Of a DNA stretch of 64,000 bases, positions 11,601 to 22,832 are shown piece by piece (position 1 is the stretch's first letter; every line of letters starts with the position of its first letter). This stretch comes from Cyclaneusma minus (taxonomy: Eukaryota > Ascomycota > Leotiomycetes > Marthamycetales > Marthamycetaceae), in NCBI GenBank assembly GCA_037179335.1, contig JAKZHN010000045.1:62001-126000 (forward strand), given 5' to 3'. The notes beneath the pieces were generated by a model, which was not told the origin of the DNA, ran no database searches, and saw only the letters and a program-made list of their open reading frames with translations. The position numbers and the translations under genes are program-made.

Positions 11601-12508
11601 TCTATCGCGCGGATTCACCCCTTACCGCTCAAGCCCATCCCCCAGCTCAGCGCACTCAGAAACGCCTCTCTCAGCCGCCACAGCGGCCGCCGAAAAAGAA
11701 TGGCAATCCATCCATGCCGCATTTCCCTCACTCTCGTCTCGATTCGGTCCCGACTTCCAGCCCTTGCGCTCAGAATATAGCCAGCAGACACCTTTCGGGC
11801 CCGCTCTGCAATATGCCACACTGCCAATCGCAGGCGTCTGGGTCAACTATTACATGGGCCTTATTGTGTTGCATCGCGTGCATCCTTCGATGCCGCCAAG
11901 CGCTATGATAGCAGCTGGCAATAGCGGCGCTAGAGACGATAGGGTTTGCGAATGCGATTGGGAGGATTGCTGCTGCTATTGCGCCGAATAGCGAGACGGA
12001 TGCTGGGGTTGAGCCGGGTGTGGGCGCGGCGCTGGTGGAGAGTGTTATGTGTTTGTTCATTGCTGGCATCCAGGTAATTCCGCACAAAAGAGGGTCCCCT
12101 TTTTGCATTTCCAGCTACTACGATGCTGATAAGTGTATTATTACACAGTACCAACACGATCGCCAGCGCTTGTGGCTGCTCCGAAAACTCGACGAAATAT
12201 CGCGCTTGATCGGGTGACCGACTGCTGAAGCTGTGGCGGGCGGGTGCGAGGAAGCGTGGGTGAAAGCTGGCGAGGAAGGGCGCGGAGTTCGGTGGACGAG
12301 GATATCGTCGCCGGGTGGTAATAAGTCAAAAACGGGTCCGGGGATCTCAGTTGTGTTTAATCGGAGTGAGGGGGATGGGAATATGGCAGAAGGGAGTAGG
12401 GAGAGAGAGCGGAGGCTGGTTGTGGCGAGGTTGTCTGATAGAGCTTATTATGCGCTGAGCTTGCGGGGCATGGAGGAAGACGTGGACCGGCTGGATTTGG
12501 AGGAATGA
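8697..12508 (+). pseudogene. Zn(II)2Cys6 fungal transcription factor, apparently broken
   Basis: Nuclear regulator with an N-terminal zinc cluster and a fungal-specific regulatory domain. Exons: 8697-8835, 8933-9008, 9154-10397, 10527-11157, 11220-11282, 11337-about 11930, then frame +1 to 12073, and 12149-12217. The cluster reads GCLTCRQRRIKCGEERPGCL, then NCKKSKRQCEGYNQ across introns 1 and 2. Later conserved blocks are LWTYTVPTMALSDDALLHAI, WSHCPPRAPIGRREAVYG and GVWVNYYMGLI. Introns 2 (9009) and 4 (11158) begin GCAAGT, so they are GC-AG introns. Two lesions: near 11,900-11,940 the conserved frame shifts by one base (after MIAAGNSGA, resuming GFANAIGRIAAAI), and TGA at 12215 stands where the family has Trp (LIGW). 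The frame stays open and family-like after that TGA to 12508. Either a decaying gene or sequence errors. The target pathway is unknown. Confidence 0.75.
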
Positions 12509-13062
12509 GGCTTGAGACGTATTTGCGCATACATGGATTGATGAAAGGCTAGGCATTGGAAAACAAAAACAGTATTATTAGCACAACGGTATCGTCTCTG
12601 ACGCTTCTCTTGAATGGGACCTCTATCCGACGCACTCGCCCTACAACTCTTCCCTTGATCGAGAAGCCGGGAAGCAGGATTTGCGAGTCGCATAGGAAGA
12701 CACACGCAGGAGGCGCGCGAAAGGGCAGAAATTCGAGCCTCGGGAGCCCATCTGCACACATCATGTGAAACACGACGTCAGAGGGACTGCGAGTAGCAAG
12801 TCTCCAGGCGTGTACGTCCAGCCTCTCCCGGTCAGCGTTACGTTGGAGTTCACTTTGCTTCACTTGCTCGAAGGGCGACGGCGCGCTAGTGCTTATGAAA
12901 CGGACCCTGCAGCCAATCAGGCCCGCCGCAGCCGACGCGCCGTACCGAAGCTCTCGCCTCAACAACCCCATCCCCAGACCCCGATAAATAGCTGCCTCCA
13001 ACCTCAATCCAGATCCAAACCAAATCCAGTCTTCCTCTGTCTAACCCCAACAAACCGCAACA
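12509..13062. other. Upstream region of the ACBP gene
   Basis: Non-coding interval between the broken regulator and the acyl-CoA-binding protein gene. The last 150 bases have a classical promoter layout (separate entry). No other gene is seen. Confidence 0.5.
12913..12990 (+). promoter_or_regulatory. CCAAT box and TATA-like element of the ACBP gene
   Basis: CCAAT lies at 12913-12917 and a TATA-like ATAAATA at 12984-12990. A CAA/CCAA-rich leader then runs to the ATG at 13063. The spacing fits a strongly expressed housekeeping gene. The assignment is by pattern only. Confidence 0.5.
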
Positions 13063-13569
13063 ATGGCTCAGAACATCAGCCACATGGTATGTCTGCCACC
13101 TTCGTCCCGCCCAAAGTACCCCGCCATCGATGGACCATTCTAACAAATGAACCCCGCAGCCCGCAGACTTCCAGCAAGCCGTTGAGGATGGTCGCCACTT
13201 GACCTCCAAGCCCAGCAATGAGGATCTCCTCGGTAAGAATGCCTTTCTCCCCATTCAAATGACGTGCTAACGAAACTTCGCAGAGGCCTACGGTCTGTAC
13301 AAGCAAGCTCTCCAAGACCCCCCGATCGAGAAGTCCGAGCAACCAGGCATGTTCGACCTGAAGGCCAAGGCCAAGCGCCGTGCGTGGCAGAAGGTCATCG
13401 ACGAGGGCAACAGTACGTTCCCCATCACTCCCAGCAACTCGGTGTAGCTAACAAAACCTACGCAGCCCCCGAGATGGCCGCCAAGAAGTACGTCGAGCAC
13501 ATCAACATGATGAAGGAGAAGTACGGCTACGACGCCAACAAGGAGCCCGAGCCCATCGGCGGCCAGTAA
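13063..13569 (+). CDS. ACB1: Acyl-CoA-binding protein
   Basis: Small cytosolic protein that binds medium- and long-chain acyl-CoA esters and buffers or transports them for lipid synthesis. Model: join(13063..13086,13160..13232,13284..13412,13466..13569), 109 aa; introns of 73, 51 and 53 bp, all GT-AG and in phase. The fold is complete: PADFQQAVEDGRHL (helix 1), EDLLEAYGLYKQAL with the YxLYKQA signature, PGMFDLKAKAKRRAW (ligand-binding Lys and Trp) and EMAAKKYVEHI. A short charged extension (EPEPIGGQ) follows. Four exons in a 330-nt CDS is dense splicing. A CCAAT/TATA promoter lies just upstream. Identification is secure. Confidence 0.95.
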
Positions 13570-14437
13570 ACCACCCAAATAATCCGGCTTTCTATGAGAC
13601 GATTCAATGGAAATGAGGATAAAGATACCTTTTTAGGAGATATTATACGGCCAGCACACATTCGCTGAGCTATGGCATGGGATTGCTAGGGGAATATACT
13701 GAATACCCAAACTACGAGATGCTATCTTGACCTTTGCATGTGAACTCGGGATTTCGGAATAATGTGGCGGGACTGGATGGATGGATGTTGGTCAGCACCC
13801 AACAGCCTCATGTCAGCGAGTCAGCTTACGCGACGCACATATATGAGGAGGTAGACATATGCATATGGACGACACGACTGACGTAGACAACTTGAACGAA
13901 TTGCTTCATCTAGATAACGTCGAGGCCATTTTGATACGATAGCTAGCTCCTGTGCGTGACAAGCCTAGCGAGAAATCCGGTGACTCGAGCTCGCTGGATT
14001 CAAGATATGTCGAGAACAAGATCCAGGCACGCGAGCCGCGAGCGTCAGCGACGCACATACATCGTGGCACAAGTTAAGCGATGGAATAGGTAGCCACTTT
14101 GAAATTCGGGGTAAGACTAAAAACAAAACAAAATTTCGCATTTCGCAAGAATGCTGTGAAATTTACAAAGCTGAAATCGACTCGACGAGTCGACCCTGAA
14201 GGTATACCGTATTGCCGATCCCCAAACCAGGCGAACAGATGATGATGTATGCTGCCGGTATGAAATGGCTGAATGGTGAACTTCATCGATTGATGCTAGC
14301 AAAAAAGAAATAGCAGTAGACTATGATGGGTATCTCTCCATGTGCGGCCCTTTTCCCGGACGCCCTTCGCCAGTAATCCCTTCGCGAGAAACCCCCTATT
14401 GATGTTCCCCAAATCTGGTTATGAATTTCCGAGGGAC
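13570..14437. other. Convergent intergenic region ACBP/TDP1
   Basis: No gene is seen. The interval holds the 3' flanks of ACBP and TDP1. It contains two similar short words (acgcacatatat about 13832 and gcgacgcacatacat about 14049) but no organised repeat. Confidence 0.45.
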
Positions 14438-16163
14438 CTAGGAAGTCCACGTCTCCCCTTTCCAGTCCGGCTCCTCGTAACTCTCCGTAGCAACCCAGGG
14501 CAAATCCGCCTTCGCATACGGAACAAGCGGCAGATCATAAGGCATCCGAAAGCCAACCGTCATCCCGCCACCTCCAGCAGCATCCTTCGGTGTATCCGTC
14601 TTGAACGTAGGAACCATCTTTGCATCCGGACCATACAACTCCGGCCACACGACAACCCCCAACTCCCACGAAGCCACACGCACTTCTCCAGCAGAATTTA
14701 AAGCTTCACCCCAAGCCTGCTTCGACAAATTTGCCGACGTCACCAACGCCCAATCAATTGATTTCTTCGACGAATCTGAATAACGGACATATGTCTTGAT
14801 GTGAGGAGCAGCCCGTTTTCGCCCTGCGTCGAGAACGTTCTCGGGAGGCTGAGGGTGCTGAGCTCCATCTCCAGCCCAGTGGTGGAATAGGGGCTTTAAG
14901 TACTGCAATTGCTTCTTTTGCTGGGCCGACTGGATCTTGGTATGAATCGAGGCGCCAGCTTCATAGCCGTCTAAGCACCGCCGGATTTCATCGGCGGTGG
15001 GAAAGATGACTTTGTAATGTGGCGTGGCGGACTTGGATCTCGATGACGATCGACGAAGTATGGGGAATAATGTCTTCGAGAGCCACGCATCTGTGCCTCC
15101 AAGAGTCGCGATTGACGATATTTGAAGTACGATATCAGAGACTTTGTTCTCTTGGGTAGGGATGGATCTGAGAACTTTGCCAAGTCGTGGCCATCCCCAT
15201 TCTTCTGAATCATGGGCGTGTCTACCAGGGACAGAAGCAATGAGGCTAGCCCTGATGGCCGAGAAATCGTACAATTCAAGCTCCTTGACCAGGTCGTTGC
15301 AGATTTGGCGCTTTTTGTTGTAATAGCGAAGATAGGCCAAGAAATCAGCCTTGAACTTCTCACCGGACCCTTTCGCTTCACCAGAGGTGTCGGTTTGCTT
15401 GGTCTTCTTCAGTAGTGGTGATCTCCATACTGCTTGGGTCATACTAGAAGATGGAATTAGTAACTTGTCTTCTCAATAACTGCATTACTTACTTCGTCCA
15501 GTCTCGACTGATCATATTGGCAGTGTGTATGACGACCTGTGCCGTGTCATCACGGTTGAGAACAACCAGCAACTTGGTATGGTGGGTTCCGAAAATCTCT
15601 GGCATGTAGGCTGTGTGGAGCTTGACATTGGCATGCTCAGATGCTTGCGTCTGTAGTCATCAGTATGATTACTTGTCCCTTTATGGACAGCATAAGTGAG
15701 GTGACGGCACCTTCAATTGGAGACGCATCGGGTCTTCCTGCTTCCAGAACCCATGGACAATATTGAGCTTGACAGTCTCTCGGATATCATCATCCAGTGC
15801 CTCTCTAATGAAATCGATATCATGTAGATAGTTGAAGTTGTATATCTCCCTGACCAATGGTCCTCCAATTAGGTCTGGTAACGATACAGTGTCTTGGTTC
15901 GAAGCTGGTGGTAAGTCTCGAATCTTCGTCAGTGAGAATGGTGAAGATATTATTGCTGTGGCAACGACAGACGACGGCGGTGTCTCAAGCTGGATCTGGG
16001 GCGTCTCATCCACTTGTCGAGATCGAGACCGAGACCCTGAAGGGGGAGGAGACACAGGGCTGTCCAAAGACGTGAGAAACCTGCTTCTTCTTGCCACAGG
16101 GAGCTCATCATCTGTGGGCCGAGTGCGCTTTTTGGGACGCTCGGGAGGATCCATTGAAGACAT
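14438..16163 (-). CDS. TDP1: Tyrosyl-DNA phosphodiesterase 1
   Basis: Phospholipase-D-superfamily nuclease that removes topoisomerase I peptides and other adducts from DNA 3' ends. Model: complement(join(14438..15443,15493..15650,15711..16163)), 538 aa, close to the usual fungal length. Start MSSMDPPERPKK at 16163; another Met lies 3 codons on. Residues 1-110 are a basic/Ser-Pro-rich nuclear-type tail. Catalytic motif 1 is GTHHTKLLV (H175, K177) and motif 2 is HIKTYVRYS (H418, K420). Downstream family blocks are VTSANLSKQAWGE, SWELGVVVWP and VGFRMPYDLPLVPY. Introns of 49 and 60 bp join in phase. The gene shares a 546-bp upstream region with the divergent ER PDI gene. Identification is secure. 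Confidence 0.95.
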
Positions 16164-16709
16164 TGTGGAGAAGCGGACTTGTGGATGTCTGTGGTGGCAA
16201 AGAGTGAAAGACGGAATTGGACCTTGGAAAGGCCCGGAGTAGATCGGCCGAGTCGCCAAATCATGAATCAACGGATTGGAGGCGGGGTGACATCAGTAAT
16301 TGATCCCATCTGCGGCATGACTTTGGTCAAACATTGCGGACCAAAGATAAATAAATAGCTGTAGCCTCGTCGCGACATGTCTCAGCCTCACGGGTCTTTT
16401 TAAAGTTCGCGCTCCACTAGGGCCGAAGGCGTTAGACCAACATTCGCGAATGCTGTGGCCACTCTGGTAGGCTGAACCTCAAACTCTCAGCCAGGCTTCC
16501 CAGGACCGCATCCATTTTGTCGACTCGCGGCTTAGACCCCCCCATTATCAAATTCAATTCGCCACTGCCGCTGGGCGCATTTGCTCTCCGAATGGTCGCG
16601 CCGTGAATGGGATCCCAAAGTTCGTCGAGTCCGCGCCACTGTCTCGTGCGCCGCCTGCTCCCCCCAGGCCCCTTAAGCTTCGAACCGACCTCGCTGGCAA
16701 CTTTCGAAA
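16164..16709. promoter_or_regulatory. Shared upstream region of TDP1 and the ER PDI gene
   Basis: The divergent genes start at 16163 (minus) and 16710 (plus), so this 546-bp interval must hold both promoters. An AT-rich ATAAATAAATAG block lies at about 16347-16358. No coding frame with motifs is visible. Confidence 0.55.
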
Positions 16710-19018
16710 ATGCGCTTCCAACTTTCATCGGCTCTGGTGGCCTGGTCCCTCGTTGCGCCAATATTTGCTGCTCCGGCGCCCGCTGATGATGCAGGGGAAG
16801 CTTCCGCGGCCGTCGAAAATGCGGAACTAGAATATACTACTTTTAATGGGATGCAGGTCCCACCGATCAAGGAGCTGACTGGCGAAAAGTAAGATATTAA
16901 GCACTACCGGGAAGTTCACGGAGGGACTGACAGTCAACAGCTTCGATGAGGTGACAAAATCAGGCTACTGGTTTGTCGAGCACTTTTCTCCCTACTGCCA
17001 TCATTGTCAGGTAAGTTATGCCACTCCCCGAGCTGTAGTACACGCCAATAAGTACAGTGCTCTGACCATACCTAGGCATTTGCGCCAGTATGGCAGACCT
17101 TTCACGAGTACCTTTACACTTCGAAACCAGTGGCGAGCTCGGGTGACACCCAGTCGACTCTCAACGATTTTACTAGATATTACGACTTCCACTTGGCGCG
17201 CTTGGACTGTGTGGCATGGGGGAGTACTTGCGATAAGCATGAAATTCGACAATACCCATTGATGATCCTTTACAAGGATGGAAAGGAGTTCAAGAAATTT
17301 AGCGGACGAAAGACCCTTGAGGGATTGAACGAGTTCACAAACGAGATACTGGAGTCCGCGAGACCGGGATCCCGATCGAAAGATGCGAAACTTCCCGAAG
17401 TTGGCGCAAGAGGTACTCCTGAATTCCTCGAGAAGGAAGAAAAGGACCAGCCACCGAAGCCTGTGGAGACTCCTTATGAGCTAGTCTCGACCCCTATTGC
17501 GGCACCGCTCTTCAAAGCTGTATATTCTAGCACAGCCTCTGCGCAAGGTACGAAGCCTACTAAGGCACTGAAACCAGTTCACACGCCGAACCCTGCCGGC
17601 TCTTCTGTTTCCTTGACAGCAGAAAGCTTCCAGAAGATGGTCACCATGTCTCAAGAGCCATGGTTCATTAAATTCTACGCTCCTTGGTGCCACCATTGTC
17701 AGGCGATGGCTCCGAATTGGGTACAGCTGGGGAAAGAGATGAAGGGCAAGCTGAACGTGGGAGAGGTCAACTGTGACGTCGAGAAACGACTGTGCAAAGA
17801 CATCGGCATCCGGGGATTTCCCACAATTCATTTCTTCCGTGGCGGCGAACGGGTCGAGTACAACGGCCTTCGCGGACTTGGCGACTTTATCAGTTACGCC
17901 AACAAAGCCATGGAGATCGCTAAAGGAGTTATCGACGTGGATGCTGCGACTTTTAAGGAAATGGAAGAGACAGAGGAAGTCATCTTCCTGTACTTCTACG
18001 ACCACGCCACCGTCAGCGAAGACTTTGCAGCTCTTGACAGATTGCTGCTAAGCTTGATTGGTCATGCCAGGCTTGTAAAGACGAAAGATGCCCAGTTGGT
18101 CGAGAGGTTCAAGATTACAACTTGGCCTCGTCTGTTGGTATCAAGAGATGGCCAGCCAACATATTACACAGCCCTGGCTCCACAGGACATGCGGGATTTC
18201 CGACAAGTGCTCAACTGGATGCAGTCTGTATGGCTACCAATTGTACCTGAGATGACGGCGTCAAACTCTCGCGAGATCATGGATGGAAAGTTGGTTGTGC
18301 TCGGTATCTTGACTCGTGATCGTCCTGATGAGTTTGCGATAGCGAAGAAGGAAATCAAGAGTGCAGCGCTCGAGTGGATGGATAAGCAAACCCAGCTCTT
18401 CCAATTGGAACGTCAGGAGCTCCGAGATGCTAAGCAGCTCAGAATTGAAGAGGCACAAGACCGCGATGACGAGCGTGCACTCCGAGCTGCCAAGAGCATC
18501 CGAATTGACATGGCTACGTCTGACAGGAAAGAGGTTGGCTTTGCTTGGATCGACGGTGTATTCTGGGAACGGTGGATTAAGACCACCTATGGTATCAGCG
18601 TCCAGGACGGCGAGAGAGTCATCATCAACGATGAAGATGTAAGTTTTCGCCTACGCCCACAAAAATCGTTCTTCACCAGCTGACCATTTATCAGGCCAAG
18701 AGATACTGGGAAACCACGATCACTGGCAACTACATCGTCCCATCACGAACATCAATCCTGGAAACGATCCCGAAAGTCGTCGCCAACCCTCCCAAGATCA
18801 AGCCCAAATCAACCATCGGCAGCTTCGAAAAGTTCTTCTTCGACATTCGCGTATTCCTACGAACGCATCCATTCCTCACAGTCGCCCTAGTAGCAGGCAC
18901 CGCCCTAGCTGCTCTGTTTGCGTACCGAAAGAGGTCGAGGAGCGGGCGCGGAGGTTTCCTCCGATTGGACGAGAAAGATGGTCTCCTGGGCGGTAACTCT
19001 AACGGTAAGGTTGACTGA
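16710..19018 (+). CDS. ER transmembrane protein disulfide isomerase (Eps1-like)
   Basis: Membrane-anchored ER oxidoreductase with two thioredoxin-like active sites; yeast Eps1 acts in membrane-protein quality control. Model: join(16710..16888,16941..17010,17076..18638,18695..19018), 711 aa; introns 52, 65 and 56 bp. A signal peptide is clear (residues 1-20, cut before APAPADD). The first domain has SPYCHHCQ (C79/C82) and the second APWCHHCQAMAP (C288/C291) with the cis-Pro block GFPTIHFFRGG. A charged linker with Pro/Lys separates them. A transmembrane segment lies at 664-681 (FLTVALVAGTALAALFAY), followed by basic YRKRSRS, giving a luminal N-terminus and cytosolic tail. The tail has no KDEL, as expected for a membrane-anchored form. 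Family assignment is firm; one-to-one orthology with Eps1 is likely but not proven. Confidence 0.9.
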
Positions 19019-19516
19019 GTGTTTTTGGCTGGTCTGTGTAGCATACGGGTTTGGGTTTGCTTTTGAGTCCAGGGGTCGGTGGGATAGCATGAACACATGG
19101 ATCTTTCGATGCGAAAACGTGATCTAAAGTGTATATTCTCAGGGGTATTAGGCGTCAATAGGAATTCTACATTGTTACAGCGCAATGATGCAATATCCGA
19201 GTCGCTCCGTGCCTTTCTAGTCTTTGTTTTCCACTCGCTTTCTTGTCCAAGCACCACAACCCCCTCCCTGTCGCCGAGAGCAGTAGTATCTCAGGGATCC
19301 GGCCCTGTGTCGACTCCCTAGCACTCTGTCGATTCCAGAATCCTCCGCCATTCCCATTTCCATCCATCGGCTAACACAATCTTTGAAATCACGCTATCCC
19401 CCATTCAGCGAGATTTATAAAAAATAAAAGTAGGTAAGTACTGCTATTAGTTTGTCTAATACAAACCGAGTCCGAGTCCCCGTCCAGCGTCTTGAAAATC
19501 CGATAATCCCAAAAAC
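19019..19516. other. Convergent intergenic region PDI/SDR
   Basis: 3' flanks of two converging genes. A T/A-rich stretch around 19418-19430 could carry polyadenylation signals. No gene is seen. Confidence 0.45.
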
Positions 19517-20257
19517 CTACCAAGGCACAACAGTCCCATCATAATCCTGGAAAGTCCCCCCAACCTTCTCCCTCGTCACCCCATCAACAATCCCCAGAAT
19601 CGCTTTCGCACTCTCCCCCGGCTCCAGCGGCGCCCTCTCCATACCCACCAACTTGGCGCCAGCATTCCCCAAATCCGTCGCCACCCAGCCCGGATTGATC
19701 ACAAAAATCACCATGTCTTCGTGCTCGAAATGTAACTTGCGGGTCACAAAGTGCAGAGCTGCTTTGCTGCTGCCGTAGGCTGTGAAGCCAAACGGGTTGT
19801 GCTGAGGGCTGAGGGTACCGATGCTGCCGGAGTCGCTGCCGATGACAATGAACTTGGAAGGGCGCAGGGGTAGTACGGCTTGGAAGAGTAGCAGGGTGCC
19901 GAGACAATTGGTCTGCCAGTGGGAGAGCATTTGGGAGGCGGGCGTTGTGGCGCCGGGGCCGGAAAAGGCTGCCAGGCCGGCATTGGCGATTACTATGTCG
20001 ATTGTGGGGATGGTGGGTGGGAGGGTGGAGAGGGAGGTGAAGGATGAGGGGGAGTCGCTGTCGACGCGGATGATGTGGAGGGTGCTTGTGGGGGCTCTGG
20101 GGAGATCGGTGAGAGAGGTGGATGATGGCGAGGATGGAGAACGGACGGCGGCGATGATGGTGTTGTCGGCTTTTAGGAGAAGTGCTTCGACTAGGCTGCG
20201 TCCGATACCACGGTTGGCACCCGTGACGAGGTAAGTTGTGGTTCCTGCAGGAGACAT
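19517..20257 (-). CDS. Short-chain dehydrogenase/reductase
   Basis: NAD(P)-dependent oxidoreductase of the classical SDR family, single exon, 246 aa, the normal length. Start MSPAGTTTYL at 20257; an in-frame Met 47 codons upstream lacks similarity. Seen: cofactor loop TGANRGIG (12-19), ANAG (91-94), active-site Ser region GSDSG (140-144), catalytic YGSSK (Y161, K165) and NPGWVATDLG (188-197). The pattern resembles the C-factor/sniffer-like branch that includes norsolorinic-acid-ketoreductase-like proteins, but the substrate cannot be told from sequence. It is divergent from the DUF218-like gene at 21058. Third-position composition turns from C-rich in the 5' half to G-rich in the 3' half. Confidence 0.9.
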   Translation of the reverse strand: MSPAGTTTYLVTGANRGIGRSLVEALLLKADNTIIAAVRSPSSPSSTSLTDLPRAPTSTLHIIRVDSDSPSSFTSLSTLPPTIPTIDIVIANAGLAAFSGPGATTPASQMLSHWQTNCLGTLLLFQAVLPLRPSKFIVIGSDSGSIGTLSPQHNPFGFTAYGSSKAALHFVTRKLHFEHEDMVIFVINPGWVATDLGNAGAKLVGMERAPLEPGESAKAILGIVDGVTREKVGGTFQDYDGTVVPW

Positions 20258-21057
20258 GATGCTTTTTTCAGGGGAATTTTGAAGTTGGTGAAGTATAAGG
20301 CAAGTTGTCAATTTTGCTGGATCAGAAGGGAAACGGCAAGATTGAGGCTCTTTTTTCTTGATGATTGAGGTCCCCTTTTTATGTCTCCACGAAAGCATGA
20401 GGAGTCCACGACGTCCAGCACTGCAGCAGCTCGACTCCCCGGTTCGGCCTATCTCTTGAAGCCGTGCTGAGACTCGCTACTTGAATGACAGGCAGACATA
20501 GCAATACGTGGTTTGACAACAATCATGAACCAATGGAATCGGCTCAACCATGAGTCCATGACAATAAGAGGCGAAGCAATTCGGACAGATAGACGGCCGA
20601 CTGGAAGAATCTGGGGCACAGGCCACTCCGCCAAGCGTGCAAGCATCCGCGCTCGATCGGATCACATGCCAGGCCGGCCTCTCCGCCAGTCTGTTGCACG
20701 TCGCAAATCCAGATTAGATTTGGCCATCTCTTGCAAATTTCCCGACGAACCGATCGCCATCTCTTATTCCAGTCCCCAAGAAATAAAGTTCGCCCTGCGA
20801 GCATGCGACACGCCGAAAGTCAGTCGTTCATACTCAAAACGGCCACATGTGATGAACAATGCCATAAAGACACAACATCGCTGGCCACGAGTCACCAGTC
20901 AATAGACAGGCTCGAATCCATGTCCAAGTCCAAGCTCCCGGATCGGTCCGCAGACCCATATAAGAGATATCCAAGCCGTGACACTCCTGACATCGTGCGA
21001 CTTTCTTGAACAACATCCGCGAACCTCTTGTCGCCTTCTCATGAATCACCCATCACC
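20258..21057. promoter_or_regulatory. Divergent upstream region SDR/DUF218
   Basis: An 800-bp interval between two divergent starts. A TATA-like CATATAAGAG lies at about 20957-20966, roughly 100 bp before the plus-strand ATG. Short frames on both strands show no motif. Confidence 0.45.
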
Positions 21058-22501
21058 ATGGCAGACAACAAAACGCTACATCACCTTTTTGTCGTGTGTT
21101 GCCACGGCATCTGGCTTGGAGGACCAACCGGCGGGAAAGATGAGAACGAGTGGTTGATTGCGCCTTTCCAGAAGGGGGAGACGCCGGGCTTTATCGAGCA
21201 CCTGAAAGCAGGCCTGAGAGCTTTGGAGGAGGATGATAGAGCCGTTTTGATGCTATCCGGGTAGGTTGCGAATTTTCTTTGCAGTCATTGAACCCTGTCC
21301 TCGAATTTAAGGAGTCCAGTCGATGTCATGATCAAGATTTCTTCCCCAGCCACCCCCTATCGGATCCGTCCGTATCTTGTTCCCCTTCGCTCCGTCCGCT
21401 CTCCCGACCTTCCGCCCCTATTGCCTCTCCCTAGTAACATACAGTGCCATGGGAAAAGTCTGGATACGGTCAAAGATACCCATGCTCAATTATTCGAATG
21501 GTCTCTGGTCGTTGGGTTGCTACAGATCATATGGATTATTCCAACTTTGGATATTCCAAGGGATTTGGAAGAACTTGGGACCTTATCAGTCACTTGGGGC
21601 CTACCCGCCATATCCCGACTTTTCTCGTCCCACTGTACAACGAAGAACCCAAAACTTTGAGCTCTTGCGACTACTTCTCATATTCGCCATGATCCCACTC
21701 CCAAATTCTTGTGATGACTTCCATGACCGATACTATCATGTTCCAACTCCCCGACTTTTTTGATTCTCCCCACAAAGTCCCAACATCTCAAGAAAACCAT
21801 TCTCTCTCCTTACACAAATACACACATTTTAACACATCACCAGGGGCCCGACCCGCAAAGAAACCCCCCTATCCGAGGCCCAATCCTACCTCAACGTCGC
21901 CCTCGCCAACAACTTCTGGTCCGACACCCCCGCAACCAACCCCCCCACGCCCTCCCCACTCCTCTCTCGCATCCACCTCGAATCCCGCGCCCTCGACTCC
22001 TACCACAACCTCCTCTTCTCCCTCACCCTCTACCTCGCCCTCTTCTCCCAGCCCCCCTCGCACCTCACCATCATTTCCCACCAATTCAAATGCTCCCGCT
22101 TCCTCGATCTCCACATTCCCGCTCTCCACTGGCCCCTCGCAAAGGCAACATATATTGGCATCGACCCTGATTATTTCTGGGAGGTTAATGAGGAGGGGGA
22201 GGAGAGGGCGGTGGAAGTGAGGCAGTTGGAGAGGGTCAGGGGGTATAGACCTTGGGAGTTGGATAGGGAGGGGAGAGGGGTGTTTTTGAGCGGCAAGAGG
22301 GAGGAGAGGAATTGTTGGGGCGTGGGACAGGGGCTTTTTGAAAATGAGGAGAGCAGGGGGAAGGCGGGGGTGGAGGTTGAGGTTGTGGATGGGATGGAGG
22401 TTGTGAATGGGGCGTGGCCGTGGGAGGTGGAGGTGGAGGCGAAAGCGGACCCGGAAGCGGAGGTGGTGGGTGAGGGTGGGGAGGCGGGGAAGAGTCAATA
22501 A
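21058..22501 (+). CDS. DUF218/YdcF-like protein
   Basis: Conserved fungal protein with a DUF218-like start; the biochemical role is unknown to me. Model: join(21058..21260,21844..22501), 286 aa. Exon 1 reads MADNKTLHHLFVVCCHGIWL then EWLIAPFQKGETPGFIEHL and VLMLSGG; exon 2 continues PTRKETPLSEAQSYLNVAL, which is the family's SGGPTRxExxLSEAxSY block split by the intron. Later YIGIDPDYFWEVNE is seen. The tail is a repetitive Glu/Val/Gly sequence. The intron is 583 bp, many times longer than the others nearby, with GTAGGT donor and TTAACACATCACCAG acceptor. Exon 2 is extreme in composition: C-ending codons to about 22,170, then G-ending codons to the stop. Confidence 0.85.
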
Positions 22502-22832
22502 GGAATATGAATAAACTGCTCAATGTCTGGAGAAGGGGAGTTTGTGCTCGAGGCTCAAACTGCGAATAGCAGTCAGTTTAGTAATTCTGATCGCTGCAAG
22601 TGGCCGAGGTCATTGCAAATTGAACTTTGAAGTACAAAACTTCAGTCGAGCCTAATGTGATTATGCGATCCAGTTTGAAGGGTATCATAAGGGGTTGTCG
22701 CTATTCAAATTTTATCTGCCATATAAAAGGCTTAGTCTACTGTAGCTCAATCGAACGTGATATCTTGTGCTTTCCCCCCTTTTGCTTTCAGCTTCGGTTC
22801 CAGATAGAACAACCCGTTCTCTTTGCCTTTCA
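22502..22832. other. Convergent intergenic region DUF218/DUF3455
   Basis: A 331-bp interval between two stops. Nothing beyond AT-rich 3' flank sequence is visible. Confidence 0.45.

Noticed and set aside
21869..22498. 209-codon minus-strand frame inside the DUF218 gene
   Set aside because: A shadow produced by the C-then-G codon bias of the real plus-strand exon.
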